Source: Natrinema sp. HArc-T2 (GTDB lineage: Archaea > Halobacteriota > Halobacteria > Halobacteriales > Natrialbaceae). From it: DNA of 64,000 bases. The notes under the pieces were generated by a model. The model was not told where the DNA came from and did no database searches. It saw only the letters and a list, made by a program, of their open reading frames with translations. The DNA lies in NCBI RefSeq assembly GCF_041821085.1, contig NZ_JBGUAZ010000003.1, forward strand, positions 310,001 through 374,000, given 5' to 3'. Below, one piece after another: positions 8,865 through 17,278 of the stretch (its first letter is position 1; each line of letters begins with the position of its first letter). The translations under genes and the position numbers were made by a program.

Positions 8865-10691
8865 ATGGTCGGTCTCACTGGGCGAACACCTGCGACAGAC
8901 GAGCAGTCGTTCGCCACCTCGCTCGAGCCACTCGTTCACACCGATCGGTACGAAGCCGACGTCGTCTTCGAATCAGCGTCGCGCTCGATCGGGACGACGG
9001 CGTATCCCGAATATCCGATCCGGATCGTCGAGAACGACGACCGGTGGGTCTGTCTCGAGGGCCGTATCTATGATCGCGACGATGAGACACTCGAGCGCGA
9101 ACTGCTGACGGTCGCCGCACACGTTCTCTCGGCTGACGGCGACGACGAGTTCCTGACCGAGTGGCTTCTCGAGACCGACGGGGAGTTCCTGCTCGTTGCC
9201 GCCGACAAGGAGAGCGATCGGTTCGGGCTGCTCAACGACCCGCTCGGTCGCCTGCCGACGTACTACTTCCACGACGGGGAGACGGTGCTGTTCTCGCGTG
9301 AGCTGCGATATCTGATCAACGAAGCGCCGATCGAAGGGTTCGATCCGATGGGGGTCGCCCAGTGTCTGCTCTTTGGCTATTCGCTTGGTGACCGGATGCT
9401 CGTCCACGGTGCGAACCGACTGCGTCCGGGGACGAAACTCACTGTCGATCCGGAGCGTGGTGCGGTCACGGAGACGGCGTTACACCGATTCGACTTCGGG
9501 GAGCCGGCCTTTGCCGATCGAAGTCGAACACGAAACGCCGCCGAACTCGTCGACCGGTTCAGACAGGCCTGTCGCCAGCGGTCGGGGGATGGCACTCGCG
9601 ACGTGATCTCGTTGAGTGGCGGACTCGACTCCCGATCCGTGCTGGCCGGCTACCACGCCGAGGGGATTCCGATGACGGCAGCAACGATGGCGTCCGACGA
9701 CTTCGTGCCACCGTCCGACGTCGAAATCGCCCGGCAGTTAGCCGACGAGTTCGACGTCGACTGGCGTCAGTACGAGGTCGGTCCGCCGGACGGCTCGGAT
9801 CTGGATCGAATCATCAAGACGAAAAACGGACAGATCGGCCTCCTGACTTCGTTTATTCTCGAGTTCTTCCGGCAACTCCGGGAGGAGTACGACGCCGGCC
9901 TCACCTACGTCACCGGCGACGGCGGGGATAAAGCCCTCCCGGATCTCACCCCCGCGAAGCCGATTTCGGACGACTCGGAGCTGGTCGACTATATTATCTC
10001 GGAGAACTCGTTTCTCTCGCTCGAACAAGTGGCTAGGATCACGGGGCTGTCAGCCGAGTCGATTCGACGGAGCGTCCGCGACCGCCTTCGCATGTATCCC
10101 GAGACGGATCCGGCATCGAAGTACGTCCACTTCCTCGTCTACGAGCGGGGCGTCAACTTCCTGTTCGAGGGCGAGGACCGCAATCGGTTCTTCTTCTGGA
10201 GTACGACCCCGTTTTACTCGATCGAGTTCTTCCGGTATGCGATGAACTGCCCGACCGACCAGAAGGCTCGCTACAACCTGTATCGGTCGTTCCTCGAGGA
10301 ACTCGAACCTGCAGCCGCAGACCTGACACACCCGGATTACGGCGTGCCCGTCTCGTCGACCCGCCACGAAGTTGCGGCGTTCGCAGACGAGTTGCTCTCG
10401 CGGTATCCACGGCTGTTCGATGCAGTGCGACCGATCGTCAAATCGATCAACAGCCTCGACACGGACTCGCAGCTACAACCGGATACGGTCGACTGTATTC
10501 GCACGCAGATCAAACAGTGCGAGGCTGTCGACGACGTCCTCGTAACCGACGAACTCCGTCGCTTCCTCGATTCGTACACCGATCACGACCGGACGTCCGT
10601 GTACCGTCTCTTCGCGATTACGTCCGTCATCGACGACATCCACTCCTCACAGAGCGTACTCGAGTCGCGGTGCGATGCTGTCTTCAGCTGA
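8865..10691 (+). CDS. Asparagine-synthetase-like protein lacking the glutaminase cysteine
   Basis: Two-domain AsnB-like architecture of 608 residues. The N-terminal Ntn-hydrolase-like half is recognisable (GRIYDRDDETLERELL, DGEFLLVAADKESDRFGLLNDPLGRLPTYYF), but where glutamine-dependent synthetases begin M-C-G-I this protein reads M-V-G-L-T-G, so the catalytic Cys2 is missing. The synthetase half keeps the ATP-pyrophosphatase loop SLSGGLDSRSV (about residue 245) and GDGGDKA. An ATG at 8838 gives a 9-residue extension that does not restore a cysteine. It likely adenylates a carboxylate and uses ammonia or another amine, perhaps to amidate a uronic acid; this is inference. A palindromic element (10704-10780) follows 12 nt after the stop. 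Confidence 0.8.
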   Translation: MVGLTGRTPATDEQSFATSLEPLVHTDRYEADVVFESASRSIGTTAYPEYPIRIVENDDRWVCLEGRIYDRDDETLERELLTVAAHVLSADGDDEFLTEWLLETDGEFLLVAADKESDRFGLLNDPLGRLPTYYFHDGETVLFSRELRYLINEAPIEGFDPMGVAQCLLFGYSLGDRMLVHGANRLRPGTKLTVDPERGAVTETALHRFDFGEPAFADRSRTRNAAELVDRFRQACRQRSGDGTRDVISLSGGLDSRSVLAGYHAEGIPMTAATMASDDFVPPSDVEIARQLADEFDVDWRQYEVGPPDGSDLDRIIKTKNGQIGLLTSFILEFFRQLREEYDAGLTYVTGDGGDKALPDLTPAKPISDDSELVDYIISENSFLSLEQVARITGLSAESIRRSVRDRLRMYPETDPASKYVHFLVYERGVNFLFEGEDRNRFFFWSTTPFYSIEFFRYAMNCPTDQKARYNLYRSFLEELEPAAADLTHPDYGVPVSSTRHEVAAFADELLSRYPRLFDAVRPIVKSINSLDTDSQLQPDTVDCIRTQIKQCEAVDDVLVTDELRRFLDSYTDHDRTSVYRLFAITSVIDDIHSSQSVLESRCDAVFS

Positions 10692-10703
10692 CCGCTTAGC
10701 CGA

Positions 10704-10780
10704 GCTGCTGTCACGGTGTCCAGAGCGGTCTACAGGACGGTCGCGGCCCCGCCGACACCCACTGACAGGCGTCCGTCGCA
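10704..10780 (+). repeat. Palindromic 3' element, copy A
   Basis: In the sense of the asparagine-synthetase-like gene it reads GAGCTGCTGTCACGGTGTCC ... CAGGACGGTCGCGG ... CCCACTGACAGGCGTCCGTC. The 9-nt loop (complement GACCGTCCT) is at 734-742. It lies 12 nt after the stop at 10691. It is nearly identical, in inverted orientation, to copy B at 13023-13104. Confidence 0.75.
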
Positions 10781-10981
10781 GTTCGTCGCCGATCTGCCCT
10801 CCACCCCTCGTCGGCGTGATGACGAGCTGGCCGACTGCTGGCTCAGAGAGCAGAACAGAACCACGTTCCTACAGCAGTCGGGACTCTCGAGGAATCGCAG
10901 CTACCCCACTTCGTCGGCTGGAGAACACACGAGCAAGCCGACTCGTTCGATGACGGGCGTGAAAAACGGAGTCGAGTCCGA

Positions 10982-12745
10982 TCAGTTACTTCGGGCGTTG
11001 TATTCGATGTCGACGTTCGCGTTTCCGCTGAGTCGGAAGTCATCGATGTCGCCGTCGAACCAGTAGGCATCGAGTCCATTGTCGACCTTCCCACTGACAG
11101 AGCGACCGTCGATTTCGTCGCCAGGATTGATCGATGCGTCGCGATAACTCGAGGTGAGCACCTCGCCGTCGACGCTGAACGCATACGTGGTCCTGCCGTC
11201 GGTCTCGGTCCCGTCGATCACGATGGCGTGGGGGAGCAGTTCCTGCTCGCTGTACTGTTCGGGATCGATCCGCTGGTCGTCGACATACACGTGTGCTGAA
11301 CCACCGAGGAACGTGATGTCGGTGAGCGTCCCGGAGAACCGGAACCGCTGGGCATCCCGTTCGATCGACCCTTCGACCGTATTTCCGGACGATACCGTGG
11401 CGTGCTCTTCAGAATTGTCGCCCGCGATCGTCTCGATCGTCCCGTCGACGGTGAGCTCGTAGTTCGCGGTCGTCCCGTTTCCGACCAGCGTCAGCACGTG
11501 TGGCTTTTCCTGGCCGTAGTCAGCGGGATCGACCTGCTCGCCGTTGACGAACACCCGCGCGTTGCCGTCGACGGTGAGTTCCTCGAGGTCGCCCGCAAAG
11601 CGGAAGCTATCGCGCCAGCCGGCGACGCTGCCCGTGATGTGGCCGCTCTCAATGGTGTCCCCGTCGTCCATCGTGGCTCCCTTGACCGTCGCTTTCTCGA
11701 CAGCCCCGGAGACCGTAAACTCGTAGCGCGTGCCGCCCGACGTGCCAACGCCGTCGACCAGCAGCGTGTTCTCGAGGGTGTCTGTGCTCTCGTCGGCGCT
11801 CGAGGAGCCACTTGAGGGCGTACTGCCGCCGCTGGCAGCCGCTTCGGGGCTCTCGGGACAGCTATCCGGGACGAAGTGCTCGGGGCCGCTGTGGGTCCCC
11901 GTGCCGTCGTCGGTGTACACGTGGTCCATATCGATGGACGGGGAATTGTGTGTGACGATGCCGCCGCCAGCGCCGTTGGTCACGACGTGGGTGTTTTCGA
12001 TCGTGGCACTGTCACCGTAGTTGCCCGACCAGACCCAGATTCCGCGGTTCGCGGCTCGCGTGCCACTCTTGTAGACGACCGAGTCGGAGATCTTACAGCC
12101 GTTGTCACCGATGCGGAACGCCGTGTGGTGGTTGTCGTAGGCATAACAGCTGTCGATGTGGATCGTCCCACCGTTGCCGTTGTACGCGGGCGCGGACCCG
12201 TAGATCCCGTTACACCCAGCATGACCGAAATGCACGTTCTTGACATCGAGGTGGCCACTGTGGTCGGGGTCGACCCACATCATCAGCGGGCGCTCGTTCG
12301 ACGGTCGGTCGGGGTTGCCACGTCCCCAGAAGATGTTCTCGAGCGTGGAGGTGCCGTCGCCGGTGTCGGCGATTCCGAAGACAGTCCCGCTGTTCGGTGC
12401 CGTGCCCGTCGCGCCGAGCGTTCCGCGGAACCCGATGTTTCGAACGGTCCAGTTCGTTCCCTTGGCGATAATCGTGATCGTGTTCCCGCTTCCGAGGTCG
12501 ATGAGCTTGTTCTCCCAGGTCTGGCCGGAATCGATGGTGATCGTCTGGCCACGCGCCTCGATGACCTCGTAGTCACCCTCGGCTGCGTGTGCCGCGCTCG
12601 TGCCAACGGTCGCCGCGGCAGCCGTCGCGCCGGCTAGCTTCAGGTACGACCGTCGATCCATCAGACTGGCGCCGTTCCGTTCGTCGTTACTCGCTGTCTG
12701 TGCGGCGGGACCCGTAGTGTCCCGTCCCGGTTCGTCGCGTGCCAT
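10982..12745 (-). CDS. Tat-exported parallel beta-helix protein 1, with three C-terminal beta modules
   Basis: A 587-residue secreted protein. The twin-arginine signal DRRSYLKLAGATAAAAT is at about residues 30-46, ending near SAAHAAEG. Residues about 57-295 are short repeats typical of a right-handed beta-helix (pectate-lyase-like): SGHLDVKNVHFGHAGCNGIYGSA, NGGTIHIDSCYAYDNHHTAFRIG, SATIENTHVVTNGAGGGIVTHN. A Ser-rich linker after CPESPEAAASG leads to three modules of about 80 residues (from about 326, 412 and 497) with pattern YEFTVSGxVE ... DxFRFxGDLEELTVDG ... VFVNGEQVDPADYG. Relatives include polysaccharide lyases and epimerases, but no catalytic residue can be assigned. Transcribed from a leaderless promoter at 12773-12786. 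Confidence 0.85.
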   Translation of the reverse strand: MARDEPGRDTTGPAAQTASNDERNGASLMDRRSYLKLAGATAAAATVGTSAAHAAEGDYEVIEARGQTITIDSGQTWENKLIDLGSGNTITIIAKGTNWTVRNIGFRGTLGATGTAPNSGTVFGIADTGDGTSTLENIFWGRGNPDRPSNERPLMMWVDPDHSGHLDVKNVHFGHAGCNGIYGSAPAYNGNGGTIHIDSCYAYDNHHTAFRIGDNGCKISDSVVYKSGTRAANRGIWVWSGNYGDSATIENTHVVTNGAGGGIVTHNSPSIDMDHVYTDDGTGTHSGPEHFVPDSCPESPEAAASGGSTPSSGSSSADESTDTLENTLLVDGVGTSGGTRYEFTVSGAVEKATVKGATMDDGDTIESGHITGSVAGWRDSFRFAGDLEELTVDGNARVFVNGEQVDPADYGQEKPHVLTLVGNGTTANYELTVDGTIETIAGDNSEEHATVSSGNTVEGSIERDAQRFRFSGTLTDITFLGGSAHVYVDDQRIDPEQYSEQELLPHAIVIDGTETDGRTTYAFSVDGEVLTSSYRDASINPGDEIDGRSVSGKVDNGLDAYWFDGDIDDFRLSGNANVDIEYNARSN

Positions 12746-12772
12746 GCGATCTGAGAGGGGACACTACCGAAC

Positions 12773-12786
12773 TATAAACTTTCCCA
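12773..12786 (-). promoter_or_regulatory. Leaderless promoter of beta-helix gene 1 (BRE/TATA)
   Basis: The minus strand reads TGGGAAAGTTTATA: a purine-rich BRE followed by TATA. The TATA centre is about 30 nt from the ATG at 12745. Confidence 0.7.
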
Positions 12787-13022
12787 CCTCAGCATCAATA
12801 GAACTTCGTGATTTTAATAGAATCTGTACCAGAATATACTGCAATTACCGGTTCTATTCTTGATTTCTTATACGACAAATCGAGAGGCGGCAGCGAGACT
12901 CCGAATATGCTCCACGCCGGTCGACAGTATAAAAAGAGCATATCGATATCGCCACTATCTCCACTCGAGGAACGAACGCAAACGCCAGAATCGAGACCTG
13001 ACGGTTCGACTGTCAAATAAGG

Positions 13023-13104
13023 CCGCTGATACGGACGCCTGTCAGTGGGTGCCGGTGGGGCCGCGACCGCCCTGCGGATTCGCCGGGATACCGCGACAGC
13101 AGCT
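13023..13104 (-). repeat. Palindromic 3' element, copy B
   Basis: Plus-strand landmarks are ACGGACGCCTGTCAGTGGGT (13031-13050), loop GACCGCCCT (13065-13073) and ACCGCGACAGCAGCT (13090-13104). It lies about 220 nt 3' of beta-helix gene 2, antisense to plus numbering, the same gene-relative orientation as the other copies. Confidence 0.75.
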
Positions 13105-13322
13105 ATCTGAGAAACACAGCGGACAGTGTACTGGTCGTTCGTGAGACCGAGGGCGCCATCGTAGATGGCGCGACAACACCGACAGGAGCAGCTACCAGCC
13201 CTAAACGAAGCCGCTGATTCCTGCGGCGACACCCGTCTCCACGGCTCGATAGATGATCTTCGTCGTGCTCGAGTCTCGCCACTCGAGCGGGCAGCGACGG
13301 GAAAGCGGGAAATCAAACGCAG

Positions 13323-15131
13323 TTACTGATCGCGCGCGTTGTACTGGACGTCGACGTTCGCATCGCCACACAGCCGGAAGTCGGTGATATCGCCGTCGAA
13401 CCAGTAGGCGTCGATCCAGTTGTAGACAGCGCCGCGAACGGTCGCCTCGTCGATCACGTCGCCGTCGTCCATCGAGGCGTCCCGATACGTCGATTTGACG
13501 ACCGTGCCGTCGACATCGAACGAGTACGTACTCGGCCCGTCGGTATCAGTTCCGTCGATCACGATGGCGTGGGGAAGCAGTTCCTGGTCGCCGTACTCAC
13601 TCGGATCGATCTGCTCGCCGTCGAGCGTGACGGCAGCTTCGCCGTCGATGAACGTAATGTCCGTCAGTGTCCCCGAGAACCGGAAGATCTGAGTTTCGTC
13701 GGTGAGCGAACTCTGGACGGTCGTCCCCGAGATCGTCGTCGCCTCCGCTACCGGCTCGTCGGTCGATGCGAGCTCGATCGCCCCATCAACCGTGAGTTCG
13801 TAGCTCGTCGGCGTCCCACGGCCCGTCACCTCGAGGACGTGGGGGAGCTCTTGGCCGTAGTCGGCGGGGTCGACTTCCTCGCCGTTGACGAGCACCGAGC
13901 CGGGGCCGTCGACGGTGAGTTCCTCGAGGTCGCCCGCAAAGCGGAACGCGTCTTTCCAGTCGGCAACGCTGCCCTGGACGGTCGAGCCGTCGATGGAGTC
14001 TCCATCGTCGATCGACGCGCCCTTGGCGTTGGAGTGTTCGACCTCGCCGCTGGCGGTGAACTCATATCGGGTCGCATCCGATGGACTGCCGTCGACGAGG
14101 AGGAGATTCGGCAGGTCCGGCTCGTCGCTCGAATCCGTGTTACTGGAACTGCTCGAGCCGGTGCTTCCCGATCCCGATGCAGCCTCCTCGGGCGAGGTCG
14201 GGACGCCGTCGGGGACCGAGAGGTCGGGGTTTCGAGAGACGTCGCTGCCGACCGAGACCGTCGAACCGCTCGCACGCTGGATCCGACCGCGATAGCCGCC
14301 GCTCTGGAAGTCGACGCTGCCGGGCGAGCCGTTCGCACCGGCCACGAGCGCGTACGGGTAGGGGCCGTCGGCGAAGTGCGAGTCGCGGATCGTCACGGTG
14401 CCACCGTTCCAGACCCAGACGGGGCGACCGTTGGTTTCGGTGTAGCCACCGTAGCCGCGTCCGTAGTCGGTGGTGTCGTTGTAGGCGACGCAGTTGACGA
14501 TCTCGTCGTCCTCGCTGCCACACCGGAAGGTGGTGACGCCGTTGTTCTTGCCGAAACAGCTCTCGAAGCGAACGCTGCCGCCGACGGGCGTATTGGAACA
14601 GTAGAAGCCGTTGTTTGGGAATCCCTGTACGTTGCAGTGACGGAACGTGAGGTCCGCCTGACTGCCTTTGTGCATGAAGACGGCACCGGGGCCGTGTACG
14701 AAATCAGCACCTTCCTTCGTCGCGCCGTCACCGAGATAGATGTTCTCAAAGAGAATGTCGCCCTGTCCAGCGTCGATCGAGATGACGAACGAGGCACCCC
14801 GGTAGAGTCCTTTGAAGCCGATGTTCCGAATCACCGAGTTCGCGCCCTCGACGTAGATCAGGAAACTCTCACCGGTGGTGAAGTCGATCAGTTTGTTCTC
14901 GAAGGTGTCGCCTCGGCCAACCCGGATCGTCTGGCCACGGGCTTCGATGACCTCGTAGTCGTCAGCCGCAGCACTCGCAGTTCCTGTCAGCGTCGCCGCG
15001 GCGGTCGTCGCGCCGGCAAGCTTCAGATACGATCGTCGGTGCAGTAATCCGTCGTTACCACTGTCGTCGATCGTCTCGCCGTCACGAGAGAAAGACGACT
15101 CGTCATCCAGTTCCGAAAGGTCGCGTGCCAT
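13323..15131 (-). CDS. Tat-exported parallel beta-helix protein 2, with three C-terminal beta modules
   Basis: A 602-residue paralogue of the proteins at 10982 and 15640. Tat signal HRRSYLKLAGATTAAAT is at about 31-47, then DDYEVIEARGQTIRVGRGDTFENKLIDF, an opening shared by three of the four paralogues. Beta-helix coils follow (SVIRNIGFKGLYRG, ADLTFRHCNVQGFPNNGFYCSN, GTVTIRDSHFADGPYPYALVAGANG). After VPTSPEEAASG and a Ser/Gly linker come three modules of about 80 residues, close in sequence to those of paralogue 1 (LPHAIVIDGTDTDGPSTYSF; DAYWFDGDITDFRLCGDANV). The two C-terminal regions are also similar at DNA level, pointing to recent duplication or conversion. Role: probably a cell-surface carbohydrate-binding or -modifying protein. 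Confidence 0.85.
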   Translation of the reverse strand: MARDLSELDDESSFSRDGETIDDSGNDGLLHRRSYLKLAGATTAAATLTGTASAAADDYEVIEARGQTIRVGRGDTFENKLIDFTTGESFLIYVEGANSVIRNIGFKGLYRGASFVISIDAGQGDILFENIYLGDGATKEGADFVHGPGAVFMHKGSQADLTFRHCNVQGFPNNGFYCSNTPVGGSVRFESCFGKNNGVTTFRCGSEDDEIVNCVAYNDTTDYGRGYGGYTETNGRPVWVWNGGTVTIRDSHFADGPYPYALVAGANGSPGSVDFQSGGYRGRIQRASGSTVSVGSDVSRNPDLSVPDGVPTSPEEAASGSGSTGSSSSSNTDSSDEPDLPNLLLVDGSPSDATRYEFTASGEVEHSNAKGASIDDGDSIDGSTVQGSVADWKDAFRFAGDLEELTVDGPGSVLVNGEEVDPADYGQELPHVLEVTGRGTPTSYELTVDGAIELASTDEPVAEATTISGTTVQSSLTDETQIFRFSGTLTDITFIDGEAAVTLDGEQIDPSEYGDQELLPHAIVIDGTDTDGPSTYSFDVDGTVVKSTYRDASMDDGDVIDEATVRGAVYNWIDAYWFDGDITDFRLCGDANVDVQYNARDQ

Positions 15132-15157
15132 GCAATCGGGTAATTCGACACTACCGC

Positions 15158-15170
15158 AATAAACTTTCCC
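15158..15170 (-). promoter_or_regulatory. Leaderless promoter of beta-helix gene 2
   Basis: The minus strand reads GGGAAAGTTTATT, the same BRE/TATA block as in gene 1, centred about 30 nt before the ATG at 15131. Confidence 0.7.
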
Positions 15171-15639
15171 AATTACAGAGCCTAAAATTTACAGACTTTA
15201 TCTATTATCTGTACCAGACATAGATGTTTGAGTGGTAAATCACTTAGAATCTTATTTCTATACTATTCCGAATTCTCTGGTGGTAAGCGTATATTACCAA
15301 GCCGTGACGCCCGAAAATCAGGTCGTGTCGACTTGGGATATCGAATAATACGATATTACCACCGGATTCAACACCGCTTCCCGCTCTCGAGTCCGATGGA
15401 AACGACAGTCCGATCCCCTGTTGCAGCCGCCCCACTCGAGGATGAGTCGGTCGGCAACGAAATCGGAGAGAAACGATGATAACCGATGGACCAGCGGAAT
15501 CGTTGCTACGACGAGCGCGCACGATTCCACTGGGGAGGGGGAGTCGCGTCAGCGGGGACGGATTACGGATGGCAGTACGTCAGCGGAGCCGAATTCGGGG
15601 GCTAGAGTGTCTCTCTACCGTCCGTCAAAAGGGAGCGAA
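15171..15639. other. Gene-free region between beta-helix genes 2 and 3
   Basis: About 470 nt. The part at 15171-15300 is AT-rich (TAAAATTTACAG, ATTATCTGTACC); no ORF has haloarchaeal composition. No copy of the palindromic element is seen here. Confidence 0.5.
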
Positions 15640-16590
15640 TCAGTTCGACGCGCCAGATGCGGCTTCTTCCGGAGAGGTCGGGACGCCGTCCGGAATGACT
15701 GCCTCGGGGCTGGTTCCGACCTTCTGACCGAGTTTGACGTTCGAGCCGGAGTGTTCGGCGATGCCCGCCTGCTTGTCGTAGTCCGACTTCTTGACGACGA
15801 CCTCGGTCGGGTTGCCGTTCGCACCGGCGACGATGGCGTTGTTCTGGCCGTTCATCTCGAGCTGGCAGTTCTCGACCTCGATCGTCCCGGGGGCCCACGC
15901 CCAGATGCCGCGGCCGACGTAGCCCTCGCTAGAGTCGACGTAGACGCTGGAGTTCGTGATCTTACTGCCCTCGGTGGCCAGTCGGAAGTGCGAGACGTAA
16001 CAGTTCGCGGCGAAACTGCTGTCGATGTGGATCGTCCCGCCGCCTTTGTTGCCGGGTGCCGAGCCGTAAATCGCGTTGTCCGCGAAGCCCTGGATGTTGA
16101 CGTTTTTGAAGTCGATGTGGCCGGAGTGGTCGGGAGCAACCCAGAAGGCGGTCTGGCCGTGCCCGTTGGGGTTGCCGTTGCCCGTGCTCGCACCGTCACC
16201 GAGGTAGACGTTTTCGACGGTACAGGTGCCGCCAGCGGTGTCGGAGATACCGAAGGTAGCGGTCCCGGTCGCGGACTGGTTCTCGCCCTTGAATCCGATG
16301 TTTCGGATCGTCCAGTCACTGCTGTGGGCGGTGATGACGATGTCCTGGCCGGTCGTCATGTCGATGAGCTTGTTCTCCCAGGTCTGACCGGCGTCGATGG
16401 TGATCGTCTGGCCCTGGGCTTTGATGACCTCGTAGTCGTCCTTGGCCGCAGCGGAGCCGGCCCCACCGATCGCGGTCGTCGCAGTCGCCACCGCAGCGAG
16501 CGAGCGAACGTAGTTTCGGCGGGTTAATCCGGAATTACGGCCTGTCATCGGAGCGGATTCCGTTTCGGACGTACGGGGATTCTGCGCCAT
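15640..16590 (-). CDS. Tat-exported parallel beta-helix protein 3, without C-terminal modules
   Basis: A 316-residue shorter paralogue. Tat signal LTRRNYVRSLAAVATATTA (about residues 22-40), then DDYEVIKAQGQTITIDAGQTWENKLIDM and beta-helix coils (DWTIRNIGFKGENQSATGTATFGISD, SGHIDFKNVNIQGFADNAIYGSA, GTIHIDSSFAANCYVSHFRLATEG). It stops immediately after VPTSPEEAASG, exactly where the linker and modules begin in paralogues 1 and 2, so it is a helix-only form. The ATG at 16590 (MAQNPRTS) is chosen over 16608 because the promoter block lies 30 nt upstream and the other paralogues also begin MAR/MAQ. Probably surface-associated but not multimodular. Confidence 0.83.
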   Translation of the reverse strand: MAQNPRTSETESAPMTGRNSGLTRRNYVRSLAAVATATTAIGGAGSAAAKDDYEVIKAQGQTITIDAGQTWENKLIDMTTGQDIVITAHSSDWTIRNIGFKGENQSATGTATFGISDTAGGTCTVENVYLGDGASTGNGNPNGHGQTAFWVAPDHSGHIDFKNVNIQGFADNAIYGSAPGNKGGGTIHIDSSFAANCYVSHFRLATEGSKITNSSVYVDSSEGYVGRGIWAWAPGTIEVENCQLEMNGQNNAIVAGANGNPTEVVVKKSDYDKQAGIAEHSGSNVKLGQKVGTSPEAVIPDGVPTSPEEAASGASN

Positions 16591-16616
16591 ACAATTCCGT
16601 AACACCACCTTACACT

Positions 16617-16629
16617 CATAAACTTTTTC
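16617..16629 (-). promoter_or_regulatory. Leaderless promoter of beta-helix gene 3
   Basis: The minus strand reads AGAAAAAGTTTATG, centred 30 nt before the ATG at 16590, matching the block of genes 1 and 2. Confidence 0.65.
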
Positions 16630-17017
16630 TTGCCACTATCTCGAGGATTTCCAGACAATATTTCTAACACTGAATAAATACACACAAACTACGAGTTATC
16701 TGTCTCGAAGTTACGAACGAATCAGCAGCCGATAGCCGTCAGGAAACTACAGCGTTCCTCGAGAAATACGGGAATACATCGAACAGAGACGCTGTTGCGA
16801 CGGAATTCGGCGACCGGCTGTTGGACTGTTACACAGCGGTTGGCGTTGTTTCACACGGGCAGCAATGTATTTCGCGAGTCGAAAGTAGCACTTACTGGCG
16901 GTCGAATCGGCCACACGCGTCCAACAGCTGCCTGCTCGAGCGATCGTGCGAGCTGTCTGACACCAATAGCGACGATGTGGTTCGTCACGTCGGTCGGCGG
17001 CGATCCTACCTTTCAAC
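16630..17017. other. Gene-free region between beta-helix gene 3 and the insertion element
   Basis: About 390 nt, AT-rich at 16640-16720. No gene or repeat was recognised. Confidence 0.5.
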
Positions 17018-17081
17018 AGCGAGAGAGTCCTGCCGTTCACGGCGGGCGTGAATCGCGTCACTCGACGACGCGAACCACCGG

Positions 17082-17222
17082 TTACTCCCCGACTGGAGTC
17101 TCCAAGTCGTCGGCGGCGTGGATCAACATCCCGCGCCACGTCAGACCGTGTTCGTTTTTCACGCGTTTGATGCGCTCATACTGTTCGTCGTCGGGGACTT
17201 CGATGTTAACGTAGTTCGACAC
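17082..17222 (-). CDS. Small 46-residue protein divergent from tnpB
   Basis: A short ORF starting with GTG: SNYVNIEVPDDEQYERIKRV, then KNEHGLTWRGMLIHAADDLE and a short tail. The N-terminal beta strand followed by two helices resembles a ribbon-helix-helix-type DNA-binding fold, but this is inference. It starts 57 nt from the tnpB start on the opposite strand, so the two share a promoter region containing TATATTTATG (17239-17248 area). It probably belongs to the element as a regulator or accessory factor. Confidence 0.6.
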   Translation of the reverse strand: MSNYVNIEVPDDEQYERIKRVKNEHGLTWRGMLIHAADDLETPVGE

Positions 17223-17278
17223 AGTATCTACGAGAATCCGTATATTTATGTTAGTTATGCTCGTGCATAGAAGTAGCG

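Larger units (their letters stand above)
12746..13322. other. Intergenic region between beta-helix genes 1 and 2
   Basis: No gene. The first 220 nt (to about 12970) are clearly AT-richer than the surroundings, with several TATA-like runs; the second half contains repeat copy B. Confidence 0.6.

Noticed and set aside
13569-15047. Long open frame of 492 codons on the plus strand opposite beta-helix gene 2
   Set aside because: It mirrors the coding strand in a GC-rich gene; the antisense product is Arg/Val-rich without family motifs, while the minus strand encodes a clear Tat-exported paralogue.
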